Part shown: positions 8,478-16,357 of the stretch, piece after piece
How positions within the stretch are numbered: the stretch's first letter is position 1
How the letters are laid out: the number at the start of each line of letters is the position of its first letter
Assembly: GCA_963652495.1 (NCBI GenBank)
Contig: CAVJTU010000031.1
Span: 1 to 32,701 of the forward strand
DNA length: 32,701 nucleotides
DNA from: Anthropogastromicrobium sp963652495
GTDB lineage: Bacteria > Bacillota > Clostridia > Lachnospirales > Lachnospiraceae
Direction: 5' to 3'
Notes under the pieces: generated by a model
Databases searched by the model: none
Told to the model about the DNA's origin: nothing
Seen by the model: only the letters and a program-made list of their open reading frames with translations
Program-made: the position numbers and the translations under genes

Positions 8478-10259
8478 ATGAATTCAATGACAGATGATAA
8501 ATTGGAAAGCAATTATAAGGGAAATGCGCTGCTGCATCTTCTCTCTTATATGAAGCCATATGCCGGCTGGGTAGTGCTGTGTCTGGTACTAGTGCTGGCA
8601 CTTACAGGATTCGATTTGTATCGACCTATCTTAATCGCAGACGCGATCGATAATTTTGAGACACAGGGCGATTATAGCGTGATCGTTAGCACAGCATGGA
8701 AATATGGTATTGTGCTGGCTGTCAGTTTTGTTTTTAATATCAGTCAGACATGGATTTTGCAAAAGACAGGGCAAAAGATTATTCTGACTGTACGCAGAGA
8801 ATTGTATGTGCATATTCAAAGCTTAAGCAGCCGCTTTTTTGATCTGACACCGGTGGGAAAGCTCGTCACCAGAGTAACAAATGATGTTGAGGCATTAAAT
8901 GAGATGTATTCTGGTATTCTCGTGCGGCTTTTCCGAAATATTGTAAAAATTATCGGACTGGCAGCAGTTATGATCGTGCTCGATCGTGGTCTCGCACTCA
9001 TTTCGTTTGTGCTGCTTCCGATTGTCGTGGCACTTACCGTGGCCTTTCGTATTATCTCCAGAAAAGTATACCGCGTGGTGCGCACGAAGCTGACCGATAT
9101 CAATACCTTTTTGTCTGAGAATATTTCAGGAATGCGCGTCATTCAGATTTTCGGGCGCGAGGAGAGAAAATTTGAGGAATTTAAGGATAAAGATTACAAA
9201 TTGTACCGCGCACATTACCGTGAGATGCTTGTTTTTGCAATTTTCCGTCCGCTAATCTACATCTTGAGCGTGCTGTCACTGATGATCGTACTTGGTGTCG
9301 GAAGCAGTGAAGTGTTAGGCGGTGCAATTTCCATCGGAACACTCTATATTTTTTCACAGTATATTCAGCAATTCTTTGATCCGATTCAGGAGCTTGCCGA
9401 GCAGTTTTCCACATTGCAGTCATCTATCGCATCTGCCGAGAAGATTTTCACGATCCTTGCCGAGGAGCCGCAGGTAAAGGAGGAGGAAAATCCGATTGTG
9501 CTGCCGAAGGTACTCGGACGCATTGAATTTGATCATGTGTGGTTTGCCTACGATGGAGAAAATTATGTGCTTCGCGATGTTTCTTTTGTCATCGAACCAG
9601 GTGAGAAGGTTGCCTTTGTCGGTGCGACCGGAGCCGGAAAGTCATCCATCTTAAATCTGATCGGACGCTACTATGATATCCAGAAGGGACATATTTACAT
9701 CGACGGCGTGGACATCCGAAAGCTCTCCAAGAAGCAGTTAAGAAGTGCAATCGGACAGATGCAGCAGGATGTGTTTATTTTCGAGGGCGATATTGAATCA
9801 AATATTCGTCTGCATGATGATATCCCATTTGAGGACGTCAAGGCTGCGGCCGAGTATGTCAATGCATCGCATTTTATCGAAAAGCTGCCGCATCAGTATA
9901 AAGAGCCTGTCACCGAGCGAGGTGCGACCTTCTCCGCGGGAGAAAGACAGCTTTTATCATTTGCGCGAACGCTCGCGCATAAACCGGCGATCCTCGTTAT
10001 GGATGAGGCCACCGCGAATATTGATACCGAGACGGAGCTTTTGATTCAGGAGGCCCTCGAAAAGCTGATGAAGGGACGCACCACCATCATGGTAGCGCAC
10101 CGTCTCTCCACGATTCAGCATGCGGACTGCATCATGGTTATGCATAAGGGAAAGATTCGGGAGCGCGGAACGCACCAGGAGCTGCTGGCACAGAATGGAA
10201 TCTACAAGAAGTTGTACGAGCTGCAGATTCATAAGGAAGCGGGCGGTTCGCAGGTGTAA
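8478..10259 (+). CDS. Heterodimeric ABC exporter subunit with consensus Walker B
   Basis: The 593-aa partner of the preceding half-transporter. Six membrane helices precede an ATPase domain with Walker A GATGAGKSS (about 381), Walker B ILVMDEATANID (about 505) with the catalytic glutamate, and switch AHRLST. Its signature motif is altered to FSAGERQL instead of LSGGQ. The altered signature here would pair with the altered Walker B of the upstream subunit, giving one dead and one active ATP site, the layout of TM288-like subunits. GGGGGTG serves as RBS. Confidence 0.92.
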   Translation: MNSMTDDKLESNYKGNALLHLLSYMKPYAGWVVLCLVLVLALTGFDLYRPILIADAIDNFETQGDYSVIVSTAWKYGIVLAVSFVFNISQTWILQKTGQKIILTVRRELYVHIQSLSSRFFDLTPVGKLVTRVTNDVEALNEMYSGILVRLFRNIVKIIGLAAVMIVLDRGLALISFVLLPIVVALTVAFRIISRKVYRVVRTKLTDINTFLSENISGMRVIQIFGREERKFEEFKDKDYKLYRAHYREMLVFAIFRPLIYILSVLSLMIVLGVGSSEVLGGAISIGTLYIFSQYIQQFFDPIQELAEQFSTLQSSIASAEKIFTILAEEPQVKEEENPIVLPKVLGRIEFDHVWFAYDGENYVLRDVSFVIEPGEKVAFVGATGAGKSSILNLIGRYYDIQKGHIYIDGVDIRKLSKKQLRSAIGQMQQDVFIFEGDIESNIRLHDDIPFEDVKAAAEYVNASHFIEKLPHQYKEPVTERGATFSAGERQLLSFARTLAHKPAILVMDEATANIDTETELLIQEALEKLMKGRTTIMVAHRLSTIQHADCIMVMHKGKIRERGTHQELLAQNGIYKKLYELQIHKEAGGSQV

Positions 10260-10277
10260 TGTCAATTGGAGGTTGCA

Positions 10278-10754
10278 ATGAAGCGAGTGTTAGTGAAATC
10301 AGTGAATGAAGCATTTGATTTTGTGATGGATCATTATTATCCGGCAGGATGCGAAGAGGACGCAAAAAGAAAAGATACTTATGCAGTCATCTCAATTCAG
10401 GATACGCATACGGGTGGTTTTGGCATTACGTTTTCGGAAAATAAATTCTGCAAAGGTGTTCTTACGTTGTATTTTGATGATGTTGTGAAGGAAACAGAAG
10501 GGACTGTGCTGTTTGACGAGAAAATGACAGATTCCGTTATTACATTTATTCGCAATCATATGGACGCAGATACGCTGTTAATTCATTGCTATGCCGGACA
10601 GTCAAGATCGCGTGCAGTCGGAGCATTTGCAGAAAAAATGCTTGGAAAGAATAGTCAGAAATATTTTTCAAAGGAAGAGTTTTGGGCAGGAACGCCAAAC
10701 GAGCATGTATACCGTATGCTGGAGAATGCCTGGTTTCGGGATATGTTAGGGTAG
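10278..10754 (+). CDS. Dual-specificity/tyrosine phosphatase-like protein
   Basis: A 158-aa cytoplasmic protein with the cysteine phosphatase signature C-x5-R in HCYAGQSRSRAVG (Cys about 104, Arg about 110), which forms the phosphocysteine intermediate in the PTP/DSP family. The ATG at 10278 has TTGGAGG 5 bases upstream. It starts 18 bp after the exporter gene and is probably in the same operon. Similar short proteins occur widely in Firmicutes and in phages; the substrate is unknown. The motif supports the fold and chemistry, not a specific role. Confidence 0.75.
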   Translation: MKRVLVKSVNEAFDFVMDHYYPAGCEEDAKRKDTYAVISIQDTHTGGFGITFSENKFCKGVLTLYFDDVVKETEGTVLFDEKMTDSVITFIRNHMDADTLLIHCYAGQSRSRAVGAFAEKMLGKNSQKYFSKEEFWAGTPNEHVYRMLENAWFRDMLG

Positions 10755-10839
10755 AAAAAGTGTGAGCTGACTGCAAAGAGATATGTAAAGGCAACTGGTA
10801 CAGGACAAACGGTCAGAATGTGTAAGCAAAAGAATCTGC

Positions 10840-10868
10840 TTGAAATACAGGTTGGATTTCGTTATAAT
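10840..10868 (+). promoter_or_regulatory. Promoter of the BtuF-like importer operon
   Basis: TTGAAA (10840-10845), 17-bp spacer, TATAAT (10863-10868). It places the transcript start near 10875 and leaves a leader of about 145 nt before the ATG at 11020. I see no cobalamin-riboswitch B12-box in this leader. Confidence 0.75.
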
Positions 10869-10919
10869 AAGGAATACCGTGTGGTGCTTTCAAAAAAAGA
10901 TGATCGAGCTGGTCTTAAA

Positions 10920-10951
10920 GGGGTCAAAATGCCTTTTGCCCCCAACATCAT
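10920..10951 (+). repeat. REP-like hairpin repeat, copy 1
   Basis: The hairpin arms GGGGTCAAAA and TTTTGCCCCC surround TGCC and are followed by AACATCAT. The 3' half GCCTTTTGnCCCC-AACATCAT is identical in four places in the window. This copy lies inside the leader of the BtuF-like gene, 166 bp downstream of the phosphatase gene. Confidence 0.85.
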
Positions 10952-11019
10952 TGTATGTGTTTCATCTTTTGGTGAAAGATAATAGGGAAAGCAGTGAGAA
11001 TCTGCAGTTAGGAGTTTTT

Positions 11020-12363
11020 ATGAGAAAATATCAGAAGTTACAGGCAATTATTATGTGTGCGGCACTTGCAGCATCTGGTACGTCCGTATGGGCAACTGAG
11101 GAGGAAAGCAGTGAGGCACAGACCGAGGCTGCTTCAGAGGAAGTATCGTCAGAGTCAGCAACTGAAGAAGTCGCTGGTGAGGTTAGCTATCCGCTTACAT
11201 TAACAGGAACAGACGGCACTGAGATTACGATTGACGAGGAGCCGGAGAAGATTGTATCTATGGGACCGAATATGACAGAAATTCTGTATGCAATCGGTGC
11301 AGGGGATAAGTTAGTCGGTAGAACCGATTATTGCGATTACCCGGCGCAGGTTAGCGAGGTTGAGTCTGTAGGAAGTATCTCCGATGCGGATATCGAGAAG
11401 ATTTTAAGTCTGGAGCCGGATCTGGTTCTTGCATCCACTCATTTTTCAGATGATGCAATCAAGCAGCTTGAGGATGCAGGTGTTCCGGTACTGTATCTGT
11501 ACAGCGAAGAGGATATGAACGGTGTTTATGACATGATTGAGTTGGTCGGTGAAGCTGTAAATTGTGAAGAGGCAGCGTCTGAAACAGTTGATGAGATGAA
11601 GGCAAAGTTAGATTATGTATCCGATCGTCTTGCAAATGCGGATGAGAACCCGACTGTTTATTATGTTGTTGGCTATGGTGAGTACGGCGATTACACAGCC
11701 GGAGGAGATACGTTTGTAAATGGGATTCTGACAGCAGCAGGCGGTGACAATATCGCTTCTGATGTAGAAGGATGGTCTTATTCGACAGAGACACTTCTGG
11801 AGAAAGATCCGCAGTATGTGATCTTAAATGCATACAATGAAGAAGGTTTCAGCACAACAGAGCCATATACTGAGCTGAGTGCAGTAAAGAATGGATACGT
11901 AAAGACGATTGATACCAACATGCTGGATCGTCAGGGACCGAGAAATGCGGACGCTGTTGTAGAACTGGCGCAGATGCTTCATCCGGAGTGCTTCCCGACA
12001 GAGACGGAGTATCCGGTAGCTGTACAGATCGGTGATGTGGAGTATAACATCGAGGCTTGCCCGGAGAGCGTTTATGCGGCAAGCGAGGAAGTATTCGATT
12101 TGTTAAAGGAGATCGGCGTAGTTGATGAGGATGCTGAGTACGAGGAAAAGAGTGTAGAAGACGTTGTTTCGGAGGCACCGGCAGTGGTCGTAGCAGATGC
12201 AGAGTATTCCGATGAGGAAAAGGCACAGCTTGACGATGCCAATATCCCGGTTATCTATGTTGATGCAGAGGACGATGCTGCCGTAACAGCACTTGGCCAG
12301 ATCTTCAATTGCAATGCAAAGGCAGACGAGGTTTCTTACGTAAAGGCTGCATTAGCTGAGTAA
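11020..12363 (+). CDS. ABC importer binding protein, cobalamin/iron type, with duplicated N-lobe
   Basis: A 447-aa secreted protein with a signal peptide (MRKYQKLQAIIMC, cleavage likely after SVWA) and an acidic linker. Residues about 57-325 form a BtuF/FhuD-type binding domain with the GRTDYCDYP motif seen in vitamin B12-type proteins. Residues 331-447 repeat the N-lobe in shortened form: YPVAVQIGD against YPLTLTGTD, and ANIPVIYVDAEDD against AGVPVLYLYSEED. The usual family length is about 300-350, so the extra lobe is unusual. I start at 11020 because GGAG precedes it and an upstream in-frame ATG (10840) coincides with the promoter. No lipobox is seen. Ligand cobalamin, heme or siderophore cannot be separated. 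Confidence 0.85.
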   Translation: MRKYQKLQAIIMCAALAASGTSVWATEEESSEAQTEAASEEVSSESATEEVAGEVSYPLTLTGTDGTEITIDEEPEKIVSMGPNMTEILYAIGAGDKLVGRTDYCDYPAQVSEVESVGSISDADIEKILSLEPDLVLASTHFSDDAIKQLEDAGVPVLYLYSEEDMNGVYDMIELVGEAVNCEEAASETVDEMKAKLDYVSDRLANADENPTVYYVVGYGEYGDYTAGGDTFVNGILTAAGGDNIASDVEGWSYSTETLLEKDPQYVILNAYNEEGFSTTEPYTELSAVKNGYVKTIDTNMLDRQGPRNADAVVELAQMLHPECFPTETEYPVAVQIGDVEYNIEACPESVYAASEEVFDLLKEIGVVDEDAEYEEKSVEDVVSEAPAVVVADAEYSDEEKAQLDDANIPVIYVDAEDDAAVTALGQIFNCNAKADEVSYVKAALAE

Positions 12364-12404
12364 GTTTGTAATCATATTGATCTAGGTGTATCAGGGAGCT
12401 TTTA

Positions 12405-13475
12405 TTGAAACGTATTTCGATTTTACAAAATCCATTTTTGGATAAAAAGAAAGAAACATATTTTCATATCTATGTTTGCATGGCAGCTCTGCTTTTTGTG
12501 GGGGCTGCCATTTCCCTAAGTGTGGGTTCAGCAGACATTGGTGTAATTGGGAGCATTAAGCTGGCACTGTCCGGCATTCCGGGCATTGGTTCGCTTGTGA
12601 ATATTTCGGCATACAGCACGATGCAGCGTTATATTATTTTGCAGGTGCGTCTGCCGCGTGTACTTCTTGCGGCATTTGTCGGGGCAGGGCTGTCGGCGGC
12701 AGGAGGTGTGTTTCAGGGCCTTTTTCAGAATCCGCTTGCCGATCCGCATATTTTGGGCGTGTCTTCCGGTGCAGCACTCGGCGCGACGATAGCGATTCTG
12801 TTTGGTGTTCAGGTGAGTGTCTTTGGCATCGGAACGATTGGTGTGTGCGCGTTTATCGGAGCGATTTTTACGATTGTGCTTGTTTATCTGATCGGCGGCA
12901 TGAAAAAAGGCGCGAAGACGATCGGCATTTTGCTGACCGGAACGGCGATCAGCACATTATTTTCTGCGGTAATGTCGCTTCTTATGTCCCTGCATCATGA
13001 CAAGATCGAGCAGGTCTATCTGTGGACGATGGGAAGCTTTTCTGCTGCCGCGTGGGTAAAGGTCGGTTATGTGGCGATTTGTGAAGTGATTTGTTTATGT
13101 ATCTGCATTGCACTGTCAAAGGATCTGAATCTGATGGCGATGGGTGAGGAGACAGCACAGAGCCTTGGCATCGAGACGGCGTGCATCCGTCGAATTTTGA
13201 TTTTAGCGGTATCAGTTATGGTGGCTGCATGTGTTGCTGTCAGCGGTGTGATTGGCTTTGTCGGACTGGTGATTCCGCATATTATCCGCTTTTTGCTGGG
13301 TGATGATTACAGACGAATCCTGCCGGGGGCGATTCTCGGAGGCGGCTTCTTTTTGATGATTTGCGATACATTAGCACGCACTGTGACTGCGCCGGGAGAA
13401 CTGCCGGTTGGTGTATTGACGGCAATTATCGGAGCACCATATCTGATTCTGCTGATCAAGAGGAAGCTGGCGTGA
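12405..13475 (+). CDS. FecCD/BtuC-family ABC permease
   Basis: A 356-aa permease with about ten hydrophobic segments. Family hallmarks include LPRVLLAAFVGAGLSAAGG, PLADPHILGVSSGAALG and GFVGLVIPHIIRFLLGDDYR. It forms the membrane dimer of a cobalamin, heme or siderophore importer together with the preceding binding protein and the later ATPase. The start is TTG at 12405 with AGGGAG six bases upstream. It lies 41 bp after the binding-protein gene. Confidence 0.9.
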   Translation: MKRISILQNPFLDKKKETYFHIYVCMAALLFVGAAISLSVGSADIGVIGSIKLALSGIPGIGSLVNISAYSTMQRYIILQVRLPRVLLAAFVGAGLSAAGGVFQGLFQNPLADPHILGVSSGAALGATIAILFGVQVSVFGIGTIGVCAFIGAIFTIVLVYLIGGMKKGAKTIGILLTGTAISTLFSAVMSLLMSLHHDKIEQVYLWTMGSFSAAAWVKVGYVAICEVICLCICIALSKDLNLMAMGEETAQSLGIETACIRRILILAVSVMVAACVAVSGVIGFVGLVIPHIIRFLLGDDYRRILPGAILGGGFFLMICDTLARTVTAPGELPVGVLTAIIGAPYLILLIKRKLA

Positions 13476-13487
13476 AAAATTTCTACC

Positions 13488-13630
13488 GTTCACGGCTCAT
13501 AACTTAGATTAGCGGTGAGACGAGTTGCTTTTACGAAGGCACTAACGTCTGCTATGCAGCCGTCCGTGTGGGAACAAGTGACGCCGACAAAACAATCGGC
13601 GAGCCGCTTTCGTAGAATATCCCCATGAAC
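13488..13630 (+). repeat. Approximately 143-bp structured repeat (copy 2), inside an importer operon
   Basis: Begins GTTCACGG and ends CCCCATGAAC, a nearly perfect terminal inverted repeat. It shares the blocks TAACTTAGATTAGCGGTGAG, GAGTTGCTTTTACGA and CCGCTTTCGTA with the copy at 3891-4036, which is on the other strand. The variable middle holds a small hairpin GCCGA/TCGGC. It sits between the permease and ATPase genes of one transporter, so the operon transcript would carry it. Confidence 0.7.
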
Positions 13631-13661
13631 AGCATAAAATCACAAAAAGGAGAAAATTAGC

Positions 13662-14495
13662 TTGAATCGACAAGGAGGTAAAAAAAAGTCTGCACCGGAG
13701 ATGGATTCGCTTAAATCAGCAGATATTGTGAGTACTCATCTGACCTGGACCCCGGAAGGAACAGACCATCCCATTTTAAAGGATATCACGCTCACACTTG
13801 AGCCGGGTCATATCTATGGAATCATCGGCCCAAACGGAGCCGGAAAATCAAGCTTTCTGCGCCATGTACTTGCTTTTTTAAAAACAGAGGACAAAGAAAG
13901 TATAAAGATTGGCAGTGTGCCGGCTGGCGATTATCCGCGAAAAAAGCTGGCAAAGATTCTCTCCTTTGTACCGCAAAAGACCGATATTGAAACTGATTTT
14001 ACGGCAGAGGAGATCGTCATGACGGGCCGCACGCCATATCAGGGACGTTTCGAGGGAACATCTTCTGCTGACAAAGAAGCAGTTTCCCGTGCATTTTCGC
14101 TTGCAAAAGCAGACAGGCTGAAAGATAAAAAATTTGCCGTACTAAGCGGCGGCGAAAAGCAAAAGATTATAATTGCACGCGCGGTGGCACAAACCACACC
14201 GTGGATGCTTCTTGATGAGCCCATCGCAAGTCTTGATATGAAAAACCAGATTGAAATCATGCAGACACTCTCGTTATTAAACCGACAGGAAGGTGTGTCG
14301 GTTTTGATAGTGCTTCATGATATCAATCTGGCTGGAAATTACTGCGACCGATTGATTATGCTAAAGGATGGACATGTGATCGCTGCGGGGGAGACGGATC
14401 CATGCCTCAACGAGGAAAATCTTCATGCGCTCTACGACATCCCCTTTTTTCGTATCACAGCGCCGGATGGGAGGACATATTTTTTGCCACATTGA
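13662..14495 (+). CDS. ABC ATPase, FecE/BtuD/FhuC type
   Basis: A 277-aa cytoplasmic ATPase that would energise the FecCD-type permease. Walker A is GPNGAGKSS (about residue 67), the signature LSGGEKQK is at about 161, and Walker B is WMLLDEPIASLD at about 183, followed by the switch LHDINLA. The TTG start at 13662 has AAAGGAGA nine bases upstream; an ATG at 13701 lacks a well-spaced site. The gene is separated from its permease by the 143-bp repeat rather than the usual few bases. Confidence 0.9.
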   Translation: MNRQGGKKKSAPEMDSLKSADIVSTHLTWTPEGTDHPILKDITLTLEPGHIYGIIGPNGAGKSSFLRHVLAFLKTEDKESIKIGSVPAGDYPRKKLAKILSFVPQKTDIETDFTAEEIVMTGRTPYQGRFEGTSSADKEAVSRAFSLAKADRLKDKKFAVLSGGEKQKIIIARAVAQTTPWMLLDEPIASLDMKNQIEIMQTLSLLNRQEGVSVLIVLHDINLAGNYCDRLIMLKDGHVIAAGETDPCLNEENLHALYDIPFFRITAPDGRTYFLPH

Positions 14496-14579
14496 TGCCA
14501 GCAGCTGCTTCACAGCGAAGAAGGCAAGATTTATCTTTTATTTGTTTTGGGAATGCAAAGATGGTTCGTGTGGGCAGAA

Positions 14580-14705
14580 TCATTTATGAAATAATTTGCC
14601 CATTATCCATACGCATAAAATAATAAGAAGTATTGTTATAAAAATGCCGCCCATCCCCTTCCACATAATGGAGAGTGCTGCGAGAATTGTCTGTGTATAA
14701 GTCAT
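14580..14705 (-). CDS. Small OadG-related membrane subunit
   Basis: A 41-aa protein beginning MTYTQTILAALSIMWKGMGG and ending GKLFHK. One hydrophobic helix (IFITILLIILCVWIMG) follows a WKGMGGIF motif that resembles short OadG/gamma-type subunits of sodium-translocating decarboxylases. AAAGGA lies nine bases before the ATG. It follows the beta subunit gene on the same strand, separated by a REP-like hairpin. The tiny gamma-like chain probably anchors or assembles the pump; the family assignment is from memory of the motif. Confidence 0.65.
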   Translation of the reverse strand: MTYTQTILAALSIMWKGMGGIFITILLIILCVWIMGKLFHK

Positions 14706-14729
14706 AGCAATGTGTCCTTTCTATATATA

Positions 14730-14760
14730 ATGATGTTGGGGTCAAAAGGCATTTTGACTC
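14730..14760 (-). repeat. REP-like hairpin repeat, copy 2
   Basis: On the minus strand it reads GAGTCAAAAT-GCCTTTTGACCCC-AACATCAT, eight bases after the stop codon of the beta subunit gene. The orientation relative to the upstream gene is the same as in the other copies. Confidence 0.85.
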
Positions 14761-14767
14761 ATTTGTA

Positions 14768-15904
14768 TCAGAGCATTCTGGATACGAGGCTGATGACAAG
14801 ACCTCCGGCGATGACAGATGCGATCTGCCCGGATACGTTTGCGCCGGCTGCATGCATCAGGATGATATTTCCAGGTTCCTCTTCTGCGGCCATTTTCTGA
14901 ACAACTCTGGCAGACATAGGAAATGCAGAGATTCCGGCAGCGCCTACCATAGGATTAATCTTCTTTTTAAGGAAGAGATTTAAAAATTTGGCAAAGAGTA
15001 CACCGCCGATACTGTCCATCACGAAAGCAAATAAACCGATTGCGAGGATAAAGAGTGTATTTACAGTAACAAATTGATCGGCTCTCATGCTGAAAGAAAT
15101 CGTAATACCAAGCAGCAGTGTGATAAGATTGGCGAGTGTGTTCTGTGCCGTGTCCGACATTGTATTTAAAACACCACATTCACGTATCAGATTTCCAAAC
15201 ATCAAAAAGCCGACAAGTGCGACGGATTGAGGAGCAGCAAAGCCAACGATTATGGTTACAAGAATCGGAAATGCGATTCGCGCACTTTTTGAAACAGAGA
15301 GAGGATTGTAATCCATATGGATTTTTCGCTCTCGCTTAGTGGTGACAAGACGGATCGCAAACGGCTGGACGATAGGAACAAGTGCCATATAGGAATAGGC
15401 AGCAACAGCAATCGCACCGATGTATTTGGAGTGAAATACCTGCGAGACAAGAAGAGCAGTCGGGCCGTCTGCCGCGCCGATGATTCCAATCGAAGCAGCA
15501 TCCTGTATGTCAAAACCAAGTGCGGCGGCTAACAGGATAGCTGCAAATATTCCAAACTGAGCAGCAGCACCGAACAGGAACATAACAGGATTGGAGAGAA
15601 GTGGTCCAAAGTCAATCATTGCGCCGATTCCGATAAAAAGAAGGATCGGCATGACCTCGGAGGCTTCAATTCCAGTCTGAAACAGCCATTCAATGACACC
15701 GTTTGCTTCAATGCCGCCTTGAATGGTTTGATTCAGTACACCGGAAAAGGGGAGATTGACAAGAATTGCGCCGAATCCCATTGGAAGAAGAAGCGAAGGT
15801 TCGTATTCTTTTTTGATTGCAAGCATGATAAGTATAATGCCTACTGCGTACATGATGACCTGCTGCCAGGTCAGAGCCTGAAAGCTCTCCAGTAAAAATT
15901 CCAT
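14768..15904 (-). CDS. Sodium-translocating decarboxylase beta subunit
   Basis: A 378-aa membrane protein of the OadB/GcdB/MmdB family, which couples decarboxylation of a biotin-bound carboxyl group to sodium export. Diagnostic stretches include LLFIGIGAMIDFGPLLSNP, GIIGAADGPTALLVSQ, GFLMFGNLIRECGVL and NPMVGAAGISAFPMSARVV. I start at 15904 (MEFLLESFQALTW) with GGAGAG four bases upstream; an upstream in-frame extension to 16036 lacks an RBS and adds non-family sequence. Only a small gamma-like gene follows; the carboxyltransferase and biotin-carrier genes are not in the window, so the substrate (oxaloacetate, methylmalonyl- or glutaconyl-CoA) is undetermined. Confidence 0.92.
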   Translation of the reverse strand: MEFLLESFQALTWQQVIMYAVGIILIMLAIKKEYEPSLLLPMGFGAILVNLPFSGVLNQTIQGGIEANGVIEWLFQTGIEASEVMPILLFIGIGAMIDFGPLLSNPVMFLFGAAAQFGIFAAILLAAALGFDIQDAASIGIIGAADGPTALLVSQVFHSKYIGAIAVAAYSYMALVPIVQPFAIRLVTTKRERKIHMDYNPLSVSKSARIAFPILVTIIVGFAAPQSVALVGFLMFGNLIRECGVLNTMSDTAQNTLANLITLLLGITISFSMRADQFVTVNTLFILAIGLFAFVMDSIGGVLFAKFLNLFLKKKINPMVGAAGISAFPMSARVVQKMAAEEEPGNIILMHAAGANVSGQIASVIAGGLVISLVSRML

Positions 15905-16052
15905 GATACTCTCCATTTCTGCGCACATTGCTGCACATATCGAGCTTGCGCCAAGTGCGCTCAGACGCAATGCTCGCGTGAGAAGAAAAGGATAATTTGT
16001 TCTCACTGCATTAAAAGGGAAGCTGACATTTTGCACGGCACCGAATGGTTAT

Positions 16053-16106
16053 AAAAAAAGCAAGACTTTCACCACAGAAATGCAGAATCTGTGATGAAAG
16101 TCTTGC
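16053..16106 (-). terminator. Intrinsic terminator in the leader of the beta subunit gene
   Basis: A 19-bp stem with one mismatch (16088-16106 with 16060-16078; arms GCAAGACTTTCATCACAGA on the minus strand) and a nine-base loop is followed on the minus strand by seven T. It lies about 150 bp upstream of the beta subunit start and downstream of a promoter at 16202-16230, so transcripts must pass it to reach the gene. Confidence 0.88.
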
Positions 16107-16176
16107 TATTTAAATCCTCTGCGGGCAAATGCCGTTCTGACGCATGAAAATCCATGAAACAGTTTTGTATGTTCAT
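16069..16176 (-). CDS. Candidate 35-aa leader peptide overlapping the terminator
   Basis: The ORF begins MNIQNCFMDF and ends TDSAFLW. It has AAGGGAG eight bases upstream, and its start lies only about 20 nt after the predicted transcript start, as in attenuator leaders. Its last 13 codons run through the first arm, the loop and part of the second arm of the terminator, stopping at TGA in the second arm. Ribosome movement would therefore melt or permit the hairpin. I do not recognise the peptide, and no obvious run of a single regulatory codon is present. Confidence 0.55.
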   Translation of the reverse strand: MNIQNCFMDFHASERHLPAEDLNSKTFITDSAFLW

Positions 16177-16201
16177 GGCAGCTACTCCCTTTCCTGCAAT
16201 C

Positions 16202-16230
16202 ATAATAATAGAAGAAAGAGGTGTTGTCAA
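16202..16230 (-). promoter_or_regulatory. Promoter of the decarboxylase leader
   Basis: On the minus strand TTGACA (16230-16225), 17-bp spacer and TATTAT (16207-16202). This near-consensus promoter drives the leader ORF and terminator. It is divergent from the promoter at 16276-16305. Confidence 0.85.
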
Positions 16231-16275
16231 CAAAAAACGATTGGTTTGCTGTCTTTTTTGCCTGTTAATGTGATA

Positions 16276-16305
16276 TTGCTTTTTTAAAACGAAATATAGT
16301 ATAAT
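16276..16305 (+). promoter_or_regulatory. Promoter of the metallophosphoesterase gene
   Basis: TTGCTT (16276-16281), 18-bp spacer and TATAAT (16300-16305), about 50 bp before the ATG at 16358. Confidence 0.7.
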
Positions 16306-16357
16306 GAGCGCGGCAATTCTAACAATCGAAGCCGATCAATCGGAAAGGACACAACAC

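Noticed and set aside
10840..11019. In-frame N-terminal extension of the BtuF-like protein by 60 residues
   Set aside because: The upstream ATG coincides with the -35 box, the extension crosses a REP-like repeat, and a proper RBS and signal peptide begin at 11020.
10755..11019. Cobalamin riboswitch in front of the BtuF-like gene
   Set aside because: No B12-box or matching multistem layout is visible; the only clear structure is the REP-like hairpin.
14496..14535. Terminator after the BtuD-like ATPase gene
   Set aside because: A GCC...GGC stem with CTTC/GAAG exists, but the loop and weak T tract are not convincing.
15905..16036. N-terminal extension of the decarboxylase beta subunit
   Set aside because: It has no RBS, adds non-family residues before the conserved start, and lies in the leader just after the terminator.
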